Below, in pieces: positions 1-6,198 of a DNA stretch of 6,198 bases. Source of the DNA: an uncultured Planctomycetaceae bacterium (GTDB lineage Bacteria > Planctomycetota > Planctomycetia > Pirellulales > JACPPG01); the NCBI GenBank assembly GCA_945957305.1, contig CAMFLN010000222.1:1-6198 (forward strand), given 5' to 3'. How positions within the stretch are numbered: position 1 is the stretch's first letter; each line of letters opens with the position of its first letter. A program made the position numbers and the translations under genes. The notes below the pieces were generated by a model. The model worked only from the letters and a program-made list of their open reading frames with translations. It had not been told where the DNA came from and did not search any database.

Positions 1-49
1 ATCTACACTTATGCGATCGTCGGCAGCGTCAGATGTGTATAAGAGACAG
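1..49 (+). other. Illumina/Nextera (Tn5) sequencing adapter left on the contig end
   Basis: The first 49 bases are synthetic. Bases 1-8 (ATCTACAC) are the end of the Illumina P5 oligonucleotide. Bases 9-16 (TTATGCGA) sit exactly where the 8-base i5 index belongs and match, from memory, the Nextera XT index S522. Bases 17-30 (TCGTCGGCAGCGTC) are the Nextera Read 1 part. Bases 31-49 are the 19-bp Tn5 mosaic end. The order and spacing match a library end exactly, so this is untrimmed adapter and not a mobile element. Genomic sequence begins at base 50. Any reading frame entering this stretch yields an artefactual peptide, for example SYTHLTLPTIA on the minus strand and MCIRDR on the plus strand. 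Confidence 0.98.
31..49 (+). other. Tn5 mosaic end (19 bp) of the library adapter
   Basis: AGATGTGTATAAGAGACAG is the hyperactive Tn5 transposase recognition end used in tagmentation libraries. It directly abuts genomic DNA at base 50, so base 50 marks where the library transposome inserted. No second copy, transposase gene or target-site duplication is visible, so it is not a resident transposon end. Confidence 0.97.
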
Positions 50-275
50 GACGAATGTTGACCGTAATGTCGGGACATTCTTCCTCGAGCTGCGTCGTGT
101 AGCGCGGGTCGCTGACCAGGATCGTCTCCTTCGGGCCGACGAGCAAGTAGCTGTCGTCGCCGGTAAATCCTGTCAGATATGTAACGTTCGTGAAGTTGGT
201 GACCAGGATCGTGTCCGCGCCCGCGGCGCGAATGAGCTTGCGAAGTTGACTGCGACGATTTTCGAAGCGGCTCAT
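50..275 (-). CDS. M24-family Xaa-Pro aminopeptidase-like protein, N-terminal fragment
   Basis: Only the first 75 residues are genomic; the gene runs off the real end of the contig at base 50, where the adapter begins. The visible part is a creatinase/prolidase N-terminal domain: MSRFENRRSQLRKLI, then the strand and loop ILVTNFTNVTYLTGFTGDD (residues about 23-41) and SYLLV...LVSDPRYTTQ. This matches the non-catalytic N-terminal domain of aminopeptidase P (PepP/PepQ, M24) proteins, which remove an N-terminal residue preceding proline using a two-metal site. The catalytic pita-bread domain with its metal ligands is not in the window, so activity cannot be judged. ATG at 273-275 is preferred: the alternative in-frame TTG at 291-293 adds six residues not expected for the family. 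A weak AGAG lies about 7 bases upstream. The gene is transcribed divergently from larB. Any annotated C-terminus VSYTHLTLPTIA is adapter-derived. Confidence 0.85.
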
Positions 276-302
276 GTTGTCTCTAAGGCGCAAAGGCTGG
301 TG

Positions 303-325
303 CCGGCCTCGGGCAATCGAGCCGG
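303..325. repeat. Imperfect inverted repeat in the divergent intergenic region
   Basis: CCGGCCTCG (303-311) pairs with CGAGCCGG (318-325) across a 6-base loop, with one bulged C. It lies 28 bases upstream of the ATG of the minus-strand M24 gene. It could form a hairpin in that gene's 5' leader or serve as an operator-like palindrome. No T-tract follows on either strand, so an intrinsic terminator is unlikely. A stem of this size is common by chance in GC-rich DNA. Confidence 0.25.
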
Positions 326-334
326 ATCAGCAGC

Positions 335-340
335 AGGAGG
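335..340 (+). promoter_or_regulatory. Perfect Shine-Dalgarno AGGAGG ahead of a small ORF
   Basis: AGGAGG at 335-340 is followed 5 bases later by ATG at 346. It is the strongest ribosome-binding site in the window, stronger than those of larB, the Uma2 gene or the kinase-like gene. It is the main reason for considering the short reading frame 346-438 as translated. Confidence 0.4.
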
Positions 341-345
341 ATGCT

Positions 346-438
346 ATGTGCTATCAGTTGGCCGGCTTCTTGACAACCTCAAAAGCCCGGCAAATCAGCC
401 CCGAATTTGCAGAGAATTGCCGAGCTAAAAGCCCGTGA
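346..438 (+). CDS. Possible small protein or leader peptide (30 aa) upstream of larB
   Basis: A 30-codon frame starts at ATG 346, just 5 bases after a perfect AGGAGG, and stops at TGA 436-438. The product begins MCYQLAGFLTTSK and ends NCRAKSP. It has no recognisable domain, no signal peptide and no membrane segment, and carries two cysteines (residues 2 and 25). It ends 48 bases before the preferred larB start and is in the same frame as larB. It could be a leader ORF affecting larB translation, an independent small protein, or a chance frame behind a purine-rich stretch. Support rests on the ribosome-binding site alone; I do not recognise the peptide. Confidence 0.3.
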   Translation: MCYQLAGFLTTSKARQISPEFAENCRAKSP

Positions 439-486
439 CGAGCGTTTGCTCGCATGCCAGGTCCTGGCTCGTTACGATGGAATCTT

Positions 487-1278
487 ATGGAACCGAACCA
501 GCTGACATTGATCGCTGAAGAACTGCTCCGCGGAGAGCTTTCGGTCGCGGAATTCGTGCACCGCATGGCCCAGGGCTCAATCGCCGACCTCGGTGATGCG
601 CAGCTGGATCTCGACCGGCAACGCCGCTGCGGGTTTCCCGAGGTGGTCTTCGGTCAGGGGAAGTCGCTCGCATCGCTCGAACGTATCTTTGCACGATTGC
701 GCAGCGAAGGGATCGACGTCCTGGCCACGCGCGTGGCCGCCGAATTCGCGCCGCGGTTGGAACACGTCTTTCCTGATGGGCGCTATAACCCGATCGGACG
801 CACGTTTCGCATTCCGCTCGACGTTTCGGGCGTTCAGGCCGGCGAGGCCGCGGTTCAGCCGCGCGGACGAATCGCGATCGTTACCGCAGGCACGAGCGAT
901 TTGCCCGTTGCCGAAGAAGCGCGCGAGACAGCACTCTGGATGGGGGCCGAGGTCAGCTTCGTACAGGACGTCGGCGTCGCTGGTCCGCATCGTTTGCCGG
1001 CGCGGCTCCCGCAGATTCTGGGTTCAGACGCCGTGGTGGTTATTGCCGGTATGGAAGGGGCGCTGCCGAGCGTCGTGGGCGGGCACGTCGATTGCCCGGT
1101 GATCGGGGTTCCTACCAGCGTGGGTTACGGAGCGAGTCTTGGCGGAATCGCTGCCCTCTTGAGCATGCTGAACACCTGCGCTTCGAACGTCACGGTGGTG
1201 AATATCGACGCCGGCTTTAAGGGCGCCTACGTGGCGGGCTTGATCGCGCGGAATGCCGCCCGAGCGCGTCAGAGGTAA
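487..1278 (+). CDS. larB: LarB, nickel-pincer cofactor biosynthesis (P2CMN synthase)
   Basis: LarB carboxylates the pyridinium ring of nicotinate adenine dinucleotide at C5 and cleaves the phosphoanhydride, giving pyridinium-3,5-biscarboxylate mononucleotide. This is the first step towards the nickel-pincer nucleotide used by lactate racemase-type (LarA) enzymes. The 263-residue product has the LarB-specific N-terminus (LGDAQLDLDRQRRCGFPEVVFGQGK, given here as residues 35-59) and a PurE-like core: GTSDLP at 135-140, GMEGALPSVVGG at 188-199, PTSVGYGAS at 209-217, and NTCAS at 229-233. Cys231 corresponds to the cysteine reported to form the substrate adduct (Cys221 in Lactiplantibacillus). Start choice: ATG 487 gives the usual LarB beginning; ATG 454, in frame, adds eleven residues (MPGPGSLRWNL) without family support. 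Neither start has a clear Shine-Dalgarno. LarC, LarE and LarA are not in the window. nnrD follows 6 bases after the stop. Older annotations call this protein an AIR carboxylase (PurE-like); the LarB-type N-terminus argues against a purine-pathway role. Confidence 0.93.
   Translation: MEPNQLTLIAEELLRGELSVAEFVHRMAQGSIADLGDAQLDLDRQRRCGFPEVVFGQGKSLASLERIFARLRSEGIDVLATRVAAEFAPRLEHVFPDGRYNPIGRTFRIPLDVSGVQAGEAAVQPRGRIAIVTAGTSDLPVAEEARETALWMGAEVSFVQDVGVAGPHRLPARLPQILGSDAVVVIAGMEGALPSVVGGHVDCPVIGVPTSVGYGASLGGIAALLSMLNTCASNVTVVNIDAGFKGAYVAGLIARNAARARQR
1271..1275 (+). promoter_or_regulatory. Ribosome-binding site for nnrD supporting a GTG start
   Basis: AGAGG at 1271-1275, inside the last codons of larB, lies 9 bases before GTG 1285. 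This spacing favours GTG 1285 over the in-frame ATG at 1297, which would be 21 bases away. Confidence 0.5.
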
Positions 1279-1284
1279 TTTATT

Positions 1285-2160
1285 GTGGAACCCGAGATGC
1301 CGCGACTTCCTCGACGAACCGTCGACGCCAATAAAGGCGCTTTCGGCCGTGTGTTGTTGATCGGCGGTTCGCGGGGGATGGCTGGGGCCGCCGGGCTGGC
1401 AGGCTTGGCAACGCTGCGCAGCGGCGCCGGCCTGGTGCGGCTGGCCGTGGCCGATTGCTGCCTCGACACGGTCGCCGGATTCGAGCCCTCGTTCATGACC
1501 GCGCCGCTCCCCAATGACGATGCGGGGCGCATTGCCGGCTCAGCGCGCTGGCAGCTCGCTGAGCTGACGAAATCCGCGTCGGCTACGGTGGTCGCCTGCG
1601 GGCCTGGATTATCGCGGTCACCCGACCTCGATGCGCTGGTGGCGTGGCTTTATACGACGCTCGCACAGCCCGCTGTGTTCGATGCCGATGCACTCAACGC
1701 ATTGGCGGCTCAGCCCGATGTTTTGCGGCATGCGGCAGGGCCGCGCATTCTGACCCCGCATCCTGGCGAGTTTGCGCGGCTGGTTGGCGCGTCGCGGATC
1801 GATTCGCGCGAAATTCAAGAGCGCGAGGCGGTCGAGCTAGCTGCAAAGATCGGCGCCGTCATCGTGCTCAAGGGGCATCGGACGCTGGTCACCGATGGTC
1901 AAAGAAGCGCGCATAACACGACGGGCAATCCGGGCATGGCCACCGGCGGCAGCGGTGACGTGCTGACTGGGATTACCGCGGCGCTGCTTGGTCAGGGGCT
2001 ACCGCCCTTCGACGCCGCGCGATTGGCAGTCTACGTGCATGGTTTGGCCGGTGACCTGGCCGCTGCGGAGCTGGGGCAAGTCTCCCTCATCGCCAGCGAC
2101 CTGATTGGTTTCCTGCCGGCAGCATTTCAAAAGGTCACAACCTCGCCGGGCACGTGTTGA
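1285..2160 (+). CDS. nnrD: ADP/ATP-dependent NAD(P)H-hydrate dehydratase (NnrD, single domain)
   Basis: NnrD is a ribokinase-fold enzyme that dehydrates S-NAD(P)HX, the damaged hydrated form of NAD(P)H, back to NAD(P)H at the cost of ADP or ATP; it is cytosolic. The 291-residue product shows the family motifs in order: KGAFGRVLLIGGSRGMAGA (17-35), RSGAGLVR (45-52), ACGPGLS (104-110), DADALNAL (133-140), LTPHPGEFARL (156-166), VLKGHRTLVTDG (194-205), NTTGNPGMATGGSGDVLTG (211-229, with the expected catalytic Asp225) and HGLAGDLAA (252-260). Length matches the C-terminal YjeF/CARKD domain; the N-terminal epimerase domain (NnrE), fused to it in many bacteria, is absent and must be elsewhere if present. 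The GTG start follows larB by 6 bases, so the two are very probably one transcript. No rho-independent terminator is obvious after the stop. Confidence 0.94.
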   Translation: MEPEMPRLPRRTVDANKGAFGRVLLIGGSRGMAGAAGLAGLATLRSGAGLVRLAVADCCLDTVAGFEPSFMTAPLPNDDAGRIAGSARWQLAELTKSASATVVACGPGLSRSPDLDALVAWLYTTLAQPAVFDADALNALAAQPDVLRHAAGPRILTPHPGEFARLVGASRIDSREIQEREAVELAAKIGAVIVLKGHRTLVTDGQRSAHNTTGNPGMATGGSGDVLTGITAALLGQGLPPFDAARLAVYVHGLAGDLAAAELGQVSLIASDLIGFLPAAFQKVTTSPGTC

Positions 2161-2214
2161 GCTTTCTCGGTCCGATTTCGATTCGTCGGGGGTTAGCCGG
2201 GGGGGTGGGCAAAG

Positions 2215-2243
2215 TTGACACCTTGCTCCAGTAGACCGATAGT
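2215..2243 (+). promoter_or_regulatory. Candidate sigma70-type promoter for the Uma2 gene
   Basis: TTGACA at 2215-2220 is a perfect -35 hexamer. After a 17-base spacer, GATAGT at 2238-2243 matches 4 of 6 positions of the -10 consensus. Transcription would start near 2250, leaving a leader of about 27 bases before ATG 2277. It lies in the only sizeable gap between plus-strand genes (2161-2276), which suggests that the Uma2 and kinase-like genes form a unit separate from larB-nnrD. Confidence 0.45.
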
Positions 2244-2276
2244 GAATGCAGGCACACGAGTTGGTGAATTGCAATC

Positions 2277-2882
2277 ATGCAGAATACCACGACGATGTTG
2301 AGCGCGGCCGACGATGGGCGGCGAATGTCGCTTGCCGAATTCGATGCGGCAGTTTCACGTGACGGCACTGTCTTCGAGCTCGGGCGGGGTAGCATCGTGA
2401 TGATCAACGTGCCGGGTCGGAGACATTTCGCACAAGTGAATGCCATCCGCCGCCAGTTGGCAGCATACGACGTCGCCAATCCCGGGGTGATATACGGTAT
2501 TGCGAGTGGCAGTGACTGCAAGATTCTCGTGGAGTCACTCGAATCCGAACGACACCCTGATGTGGCCGTTTACAAGACTCCTCCACCCGACGGAACGAAC
2601 TACTGGTCGCACTGGATTCCGGAAATCGTGATCGAGGTCGTCTCGCCACGGGCCGAAGAACGTGACTACATCGAAAAGCGTGAGGAGTATTTGCAATTCG
2701 GCGTTCAGGAGTATTGGATCTTTGACGGTGATCGCCGCGAACTCATGGCCCTATCGCGAATGGGTGACCAGTGGGTCGAGTGCTGCATTCGACCCCCAGA
2801 ATTGCATCCGTCCTTTTCCCTGCCAGGCTTTCACGTCGATTGCGCAGCGGTGTTTGCGGCTGCTGATGCCCTGCGAGACTGA
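2277..2882 (+). CDS. Uma2-family (DUF820) PD-(D/E)XK nuclease-like protein
   Basis: The 201-residue product is a typical Uma2/DUF820 protein, a restriction-endonuclease-fold family greatly expanded in cyanobacteria and planctomycetes and of largely unknown biological role. The visible pattern is complete: MSLAEFDAAV...DGTVFELGRGSIVMI (17-43), ERHPDVAVY (91-99) with Asp95, PEIVIEVVSP (115-124) with Glu120, and DYIEKREEYLQFGVQEYWIFD (130-150) with Lys134, giving the expected D...E...K active-site set. The C-terminus has the usual LPGFHVD element (182-188). There is no signal peptide or membrane segment. ATG 2277 lacks a strong Shine-Dalgarno; ATG 2295 is an in-frame alternative that would lose six residues outside the conserved region. 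A candidate promoter lies just upstream, and the kinase-like gene begins 11 bases after the stop. Nuclease activity is predicted from the fold only, and no partner toxin, antitoxin or methyltransferase is adjacent. Confidence 0.9.
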   Translation: MQNTTTMLSAADDGRRMSLAEFDAAVSRDGTVFELGRGSIVMINVPGRRHFAQVNAIRRQLAAYDVANPGVIYGIASGSDCKILVESLESERHPDVAVYKTPPPDGTNYWSHWIPEIVIEVVSPRAEERDYIEKREEYLQFGVQEYWIFDGDRRELMALSRMGDQWVECCIRPPELHPSFSLPGFHVDCAAVFAAADALRD

Positions 2883-2893
2883 GGCCGCCGGAT

Positions 2894-3361
2894 GTGAGCG
2901 TACTCCCCAAGGCGCGCGCGATTGATCGAACCATGTGGCCAAAATCTCGCGAAAAGGACTCCTTGCAGGAATTCGTTCGCCTGGTGGTCAACAGCGGCTT
3001 GGTGCAGGCCGACGTATTGAACGAGGTATCTGCGGCCGTGCACTCCGCAGTTGAACCGTCGAATGCTGCGCGTTGGGATCGGTTGGGCCTCCTCGCAGAT
3101 GCGCTCGTGGCCCGCGGCGCACTGACAAACTGGCAGTGCAACAAACTCCGCGAGGGGCGCTGGAGAGGCTTTTTTCTCGGTCCGTCCAAGCTGCTAGAGT
3201 ACGCCGGCGTGACGGATTCCGAGGGGATCTATCTGGCCGAGGAAATATATCTGCATCGGCGCGTGCATTTGTACGTTTCGCCATGTGGGAAGCACGCGTC
3301 GCCGTGTCCTGATCGGCACATCGCAGATGGCGTGCAGTTCAGAGTCGTAGAAGTCGATTGA
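2894..3361 (+). CDS. Truncated, degenerate protein-kinase N-terminal region (planctomycete type)
   Basis: The 155-residue product resembles the start of planctomycete serine/threonine kinases and stops where the catalytic domain should continue. Residues 24-47 are a helical segment (LQEFVRLVVNSGLVQADVLN). Residues 65-96 carry the characteristic LADALVARGALTNWQCNKL and GFFLG segments. KLLEYAGVTDSEGIYLAEE (99-117) aligns with the glycine loop of active relatives (typically KLLGHLGTGGMSSVYLAE), but most glycines are lost. RRVHLYVSP (122-130) aligns with RRVAIKVLP, so the ATP-binding lysine is Tyr127. The tail has two cysteines and no further kinase motif (no HRD or DFG). No kinase continuation is apparent in the other frames before the convergent gatB. 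It cannot be an active kinase: it is either a decaying remnant or a short adaptor built from the N-terminal domain. GTG 2894 is uncertain; ATG 2933 (residue 14) is equally plausible. Family assignment is from remembered sequence patterns. Confidence 0.6.
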   Translation: MSVLPKARAIDRTMWPKSREKDSLQEFVRLVVNSGLVQADVLNEVSAAVHSAVEPSNAARWDRLGLLADALVARGALTNWQCNKLREGRWRGFFLGPSKLLEYAGVTDSEGIYLAEEIYLHRRVHLYVSPCGKHASPCPDRHIADGVQFRVVEVD

Positions 3362-3390
3362 TCCACAGGGACCGGCAAGCGCAATCCGAC

Positions 3391-4862
<1,472 letters not shown>

Positions 4863-4866
<4 letters not shown>

Positions 4867-6198
4867 GACAGGCTGGGCCTCCGCGTGTGCCAGTCGGTCG
4901 CCTTCTGAAACATGTGGGCCGCTCGCAGTAAGCGATCTTCTTCAAACGGTGGAGCTTGCAGCTGCAGGCCGATCGGCAATCCTCCGCGGCTGAACCCGCA
5001 CGGAAAGACAATGCCGCCGATCCCCGCCAGGTTGGCGCTGACGGTGTAGAGGTCGATCAAGTACATCGCCAGCGGGTCATCGACTTTCTCGCCGATTTTG
5101 TAACCTGGCGCCGTCGTGGCGGGCCCGGCGATCAAGTCGACGTCCTCGAAAACGTGATCAAAATCCTGACGGATCAACCGGCGAACCTTGAGTGCTTTCA
5201 AATAATAGGCGTCGTAATATCCGGCCGACAAGGCGTACGTGCCGAGCATAATGCGGCGTTTGACCTCAGCGCCAAAACCCTCGGACCGGCTCGCCCGATA
5301 CATGCGGACAAGCGCCGTATCCAGCTCCGCGGCGCCGCGCTTGTCGCCCGCCGCATCGAGGCGGCGACGTTGCTCGGCCAGCTCGTCGAGCATGACCTTT
5401 TCATTGGTCCGATGCCCGTAGTGTGCGCCGTCGTACCGAGCGAGATTACTGCTGGCCTCGCACGGCGCGATGATGTAATAGGTCGCGATCGCATACTTGC
5501 TGTGCGGTAGCGAGATTTCCTTGACCTTGGCGCCGAATGACTCGTAGAGCCGCACCGCCTCGCGCACGGCTGCTTCGACTTCGCCGTTGAGTCCTGCTGC
5601 GAAATGTTCGCGCACCAGCCCGATGGTCAGACCGTCAAGCGGTTGGTCGATCCATTCGCTGTACGGGGGAACCGGCGCGTGTACCGAGGTCGCATCGAGC
5701 GGGTCATGCCCCGCGATCGTCTGCAGCAGCAACGCAGCGTCTTCGGCCGAATGGGCCATGGGTCCGATCTGGTCGAGACTGCTAGCGAATGCGACCAGGC
5801 CATACCGGCTGACGTGCCCATAGGTCGGCTTCATCCCCGTGATGCCGCACAGGCCTGCCGGCTGTCGGATCGATCCGCCCGTATCGGTGCCGATCGCCAG
5901 GGGAGCCATGCTGGCGGCGACGCAGGCGGCCGAACCGCCGCTTGAACCGCCGGGGATGCAAGACAAATCCCACGGATTATGCGTCGGATGGAAGGCCGAG
6001 TTTTCGGTCGAGCTCCCCATGGCGAACTCGTCCAGATTCGTGCGACCGATGAGCACCGCGTCGGCCGACTTCAGCTTGCCGATGACCGTGGCGTCATACG
6101 GCGCCGCAAAATTTTCGAGCATGCGTGAGCCGCAGGTAACGACCTCACCTTGGCTGCACAAAATGTCCTTGACCGCCACCGGAATGCCCGCCAACGGG
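4863..6198 (-). CDS. gatA: Glu-tRNA(Gln) amidotransferase subunit A, N-terminus beyond the window
   Basis: GatA is the amidase-signature subunit of GatCAB; it hydrolyses glutamine and sends ammonia to GatB. The frame is open through the right edge ([12 protein letters not shown] at 6197 and leftwards), so the TTG at 6194-6192 is an internal leucine and not a start. Roughly the first 70 residues are missing. The Ser-cisSer-Lys triad is intact: counting from that TTG codon, Lys9 in VAVKD, Ser84 in [10 protein letters not shown] and Ser108 in [10 protein letters not shown]. The spacings of 75 and 24 equal those of the classic Lys79/Ser154/Ser178 triad. Other family segments follow: [43 protein letters not shown], and near the end [16 protein letters not shown]. 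The stop overlaps the gatB start by 4 bases. gatC would be expected upstream, outside the window, or elsewhere in the genome. Confidence 0.97.
4878..4882 (-). promoter_or_regulatory. Shine-Dalgarno for gatB inside the end of gatA
   Basis: On the minus strand GGAGG lies 11 bases before the GTG of gatB, within the last codons of gatA. The spacing is slightly long, but together with the GTGA overlap it supports GTG 4866 as the true start. Confidence 0.5.

Noticed and set aside
31..49. Tn5/IS50-type transposon end as a resident mobile element
   Set aside because: It is the engineered mosaic end flanked by the Read 1 primer and P5/index sequence. No transposase, partner end or target duplication is present.
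370..398. TTGACA at 370-375 as a larB promoter
   Set aside because: The -35 hexamer is perfect, but no acceptable -10 hexamer lies 16-18 bases downstream, and it falls inside the candidate small ORF.
33..428. 131-codon plus-strand ORF starting MCIRDR
   Set aside because: Its start codon and first residues lie in the adapter (MCIRDR is the translated mosaic end), and the rest is antisense to the M24 gene and then intergenic. No domain is recognisable.
454..486. Longer larB start at ATG 454
   Set aside because: The extra eleven residues do not fit the LarB N-terminus, and no ribosome-binding site precedes them; CGAGC-GTTT-GCTCG just upstream (439-452) would partly hinder access. ATG 487 fits the family better.
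2163..3184. 12-bp direct repeat TTTCTCGGTCCG at about 2163 and 3173
   Set aside because: A shared 12-mer is expected about once by chance in a window of this size, and the flanks do not match, so it is not evidence for an attachment site or insertion.
3362..3390. Bidirectional terminator between the kinase-like gene and gatB
   Set aside because: The 29-base convergent gap contains no stem-loop followed by a T-tract on either strand.
4956..5510. 184-codon plus-strand ORF opposite gatA
   Set aside because: It is a shadow of the gatA reading frame with no domain features of its own.

Overview
The window looks like the end of an assembly contig from a GC-rich bacterium, most likely a planctomycete (Pirellulales-like). 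The evidence for that lineage is family resemblance only: a Uma2-family gene, a small protein matching the N-terminal part of planctomycete serine/threonine kinases (the WQ..KL...GFFLG segment), and a GatB C-terminus of the VGQAKK.NPNV.PGRVREI type. No rRNA or other marker is present, so the assignment is tentative.

Left edge (1-49): this is not genomic DNA. It is an Illumina/Nextera (Tn5) library adapter: the end of the P5 sequence, an 8-base index, the Read 1 primer region and the 19-bp mosaic end. Genomic sequence starts at base 50, inside a minus-strand gene for an M24-family (Xaa-Pro aminopeptidase-like) protein, of which only the first 75 residues are present. A divergent intergenic region (276-486) follows. 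It holds an imperfect hairpin and a possible 30-codon small ORF with a perfect AGGAGG ribosome-binding site.

Middle (487-3361, plus strand): larB, the first enzyme of nickel-pincer nucleotide cofactor synthesis, is followed 6 bp later by a single-domain NAD(P)H-hydrate dehydratase (nnrD). The two are almost certainly co-transcribed, and both enzymes act on nicotinate-nucleotide chemistry. After a 116-bp gap with a credible sigma70-type promoter come a Uma2-family PD-(D/E)XK protein and, 11 bp later, a 155-residue protein. The latter looks like a kinase N-terminal region cut off after a degenerate N-lobe start.

Right (3391-6198, minus strand): gatB (complete) and gatA (N-terminus beyond the window edge) overlap by 4 bases as GTGA. 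They encode two subunits of the tRNA-dependent amidotransferase that makes Gln-tRNA(Gln) and/or Asn-tRNA(Asn). The glutaminase triad of GatA and the four-cysteine zinc site of GatB are intact. gatB converges on the kinase-like gene with a 29-bp gap and no evident terminator.

No mobile element, CRISPR array, tRNA or rRNA was seen. I found no convincing new multi-gene system. The items most worth a second look are the kinase-like remnant, the larB-nnrD pairing, the small ORF upstream of larB, and the adapter artefact, which contaminates the first predicted protein.
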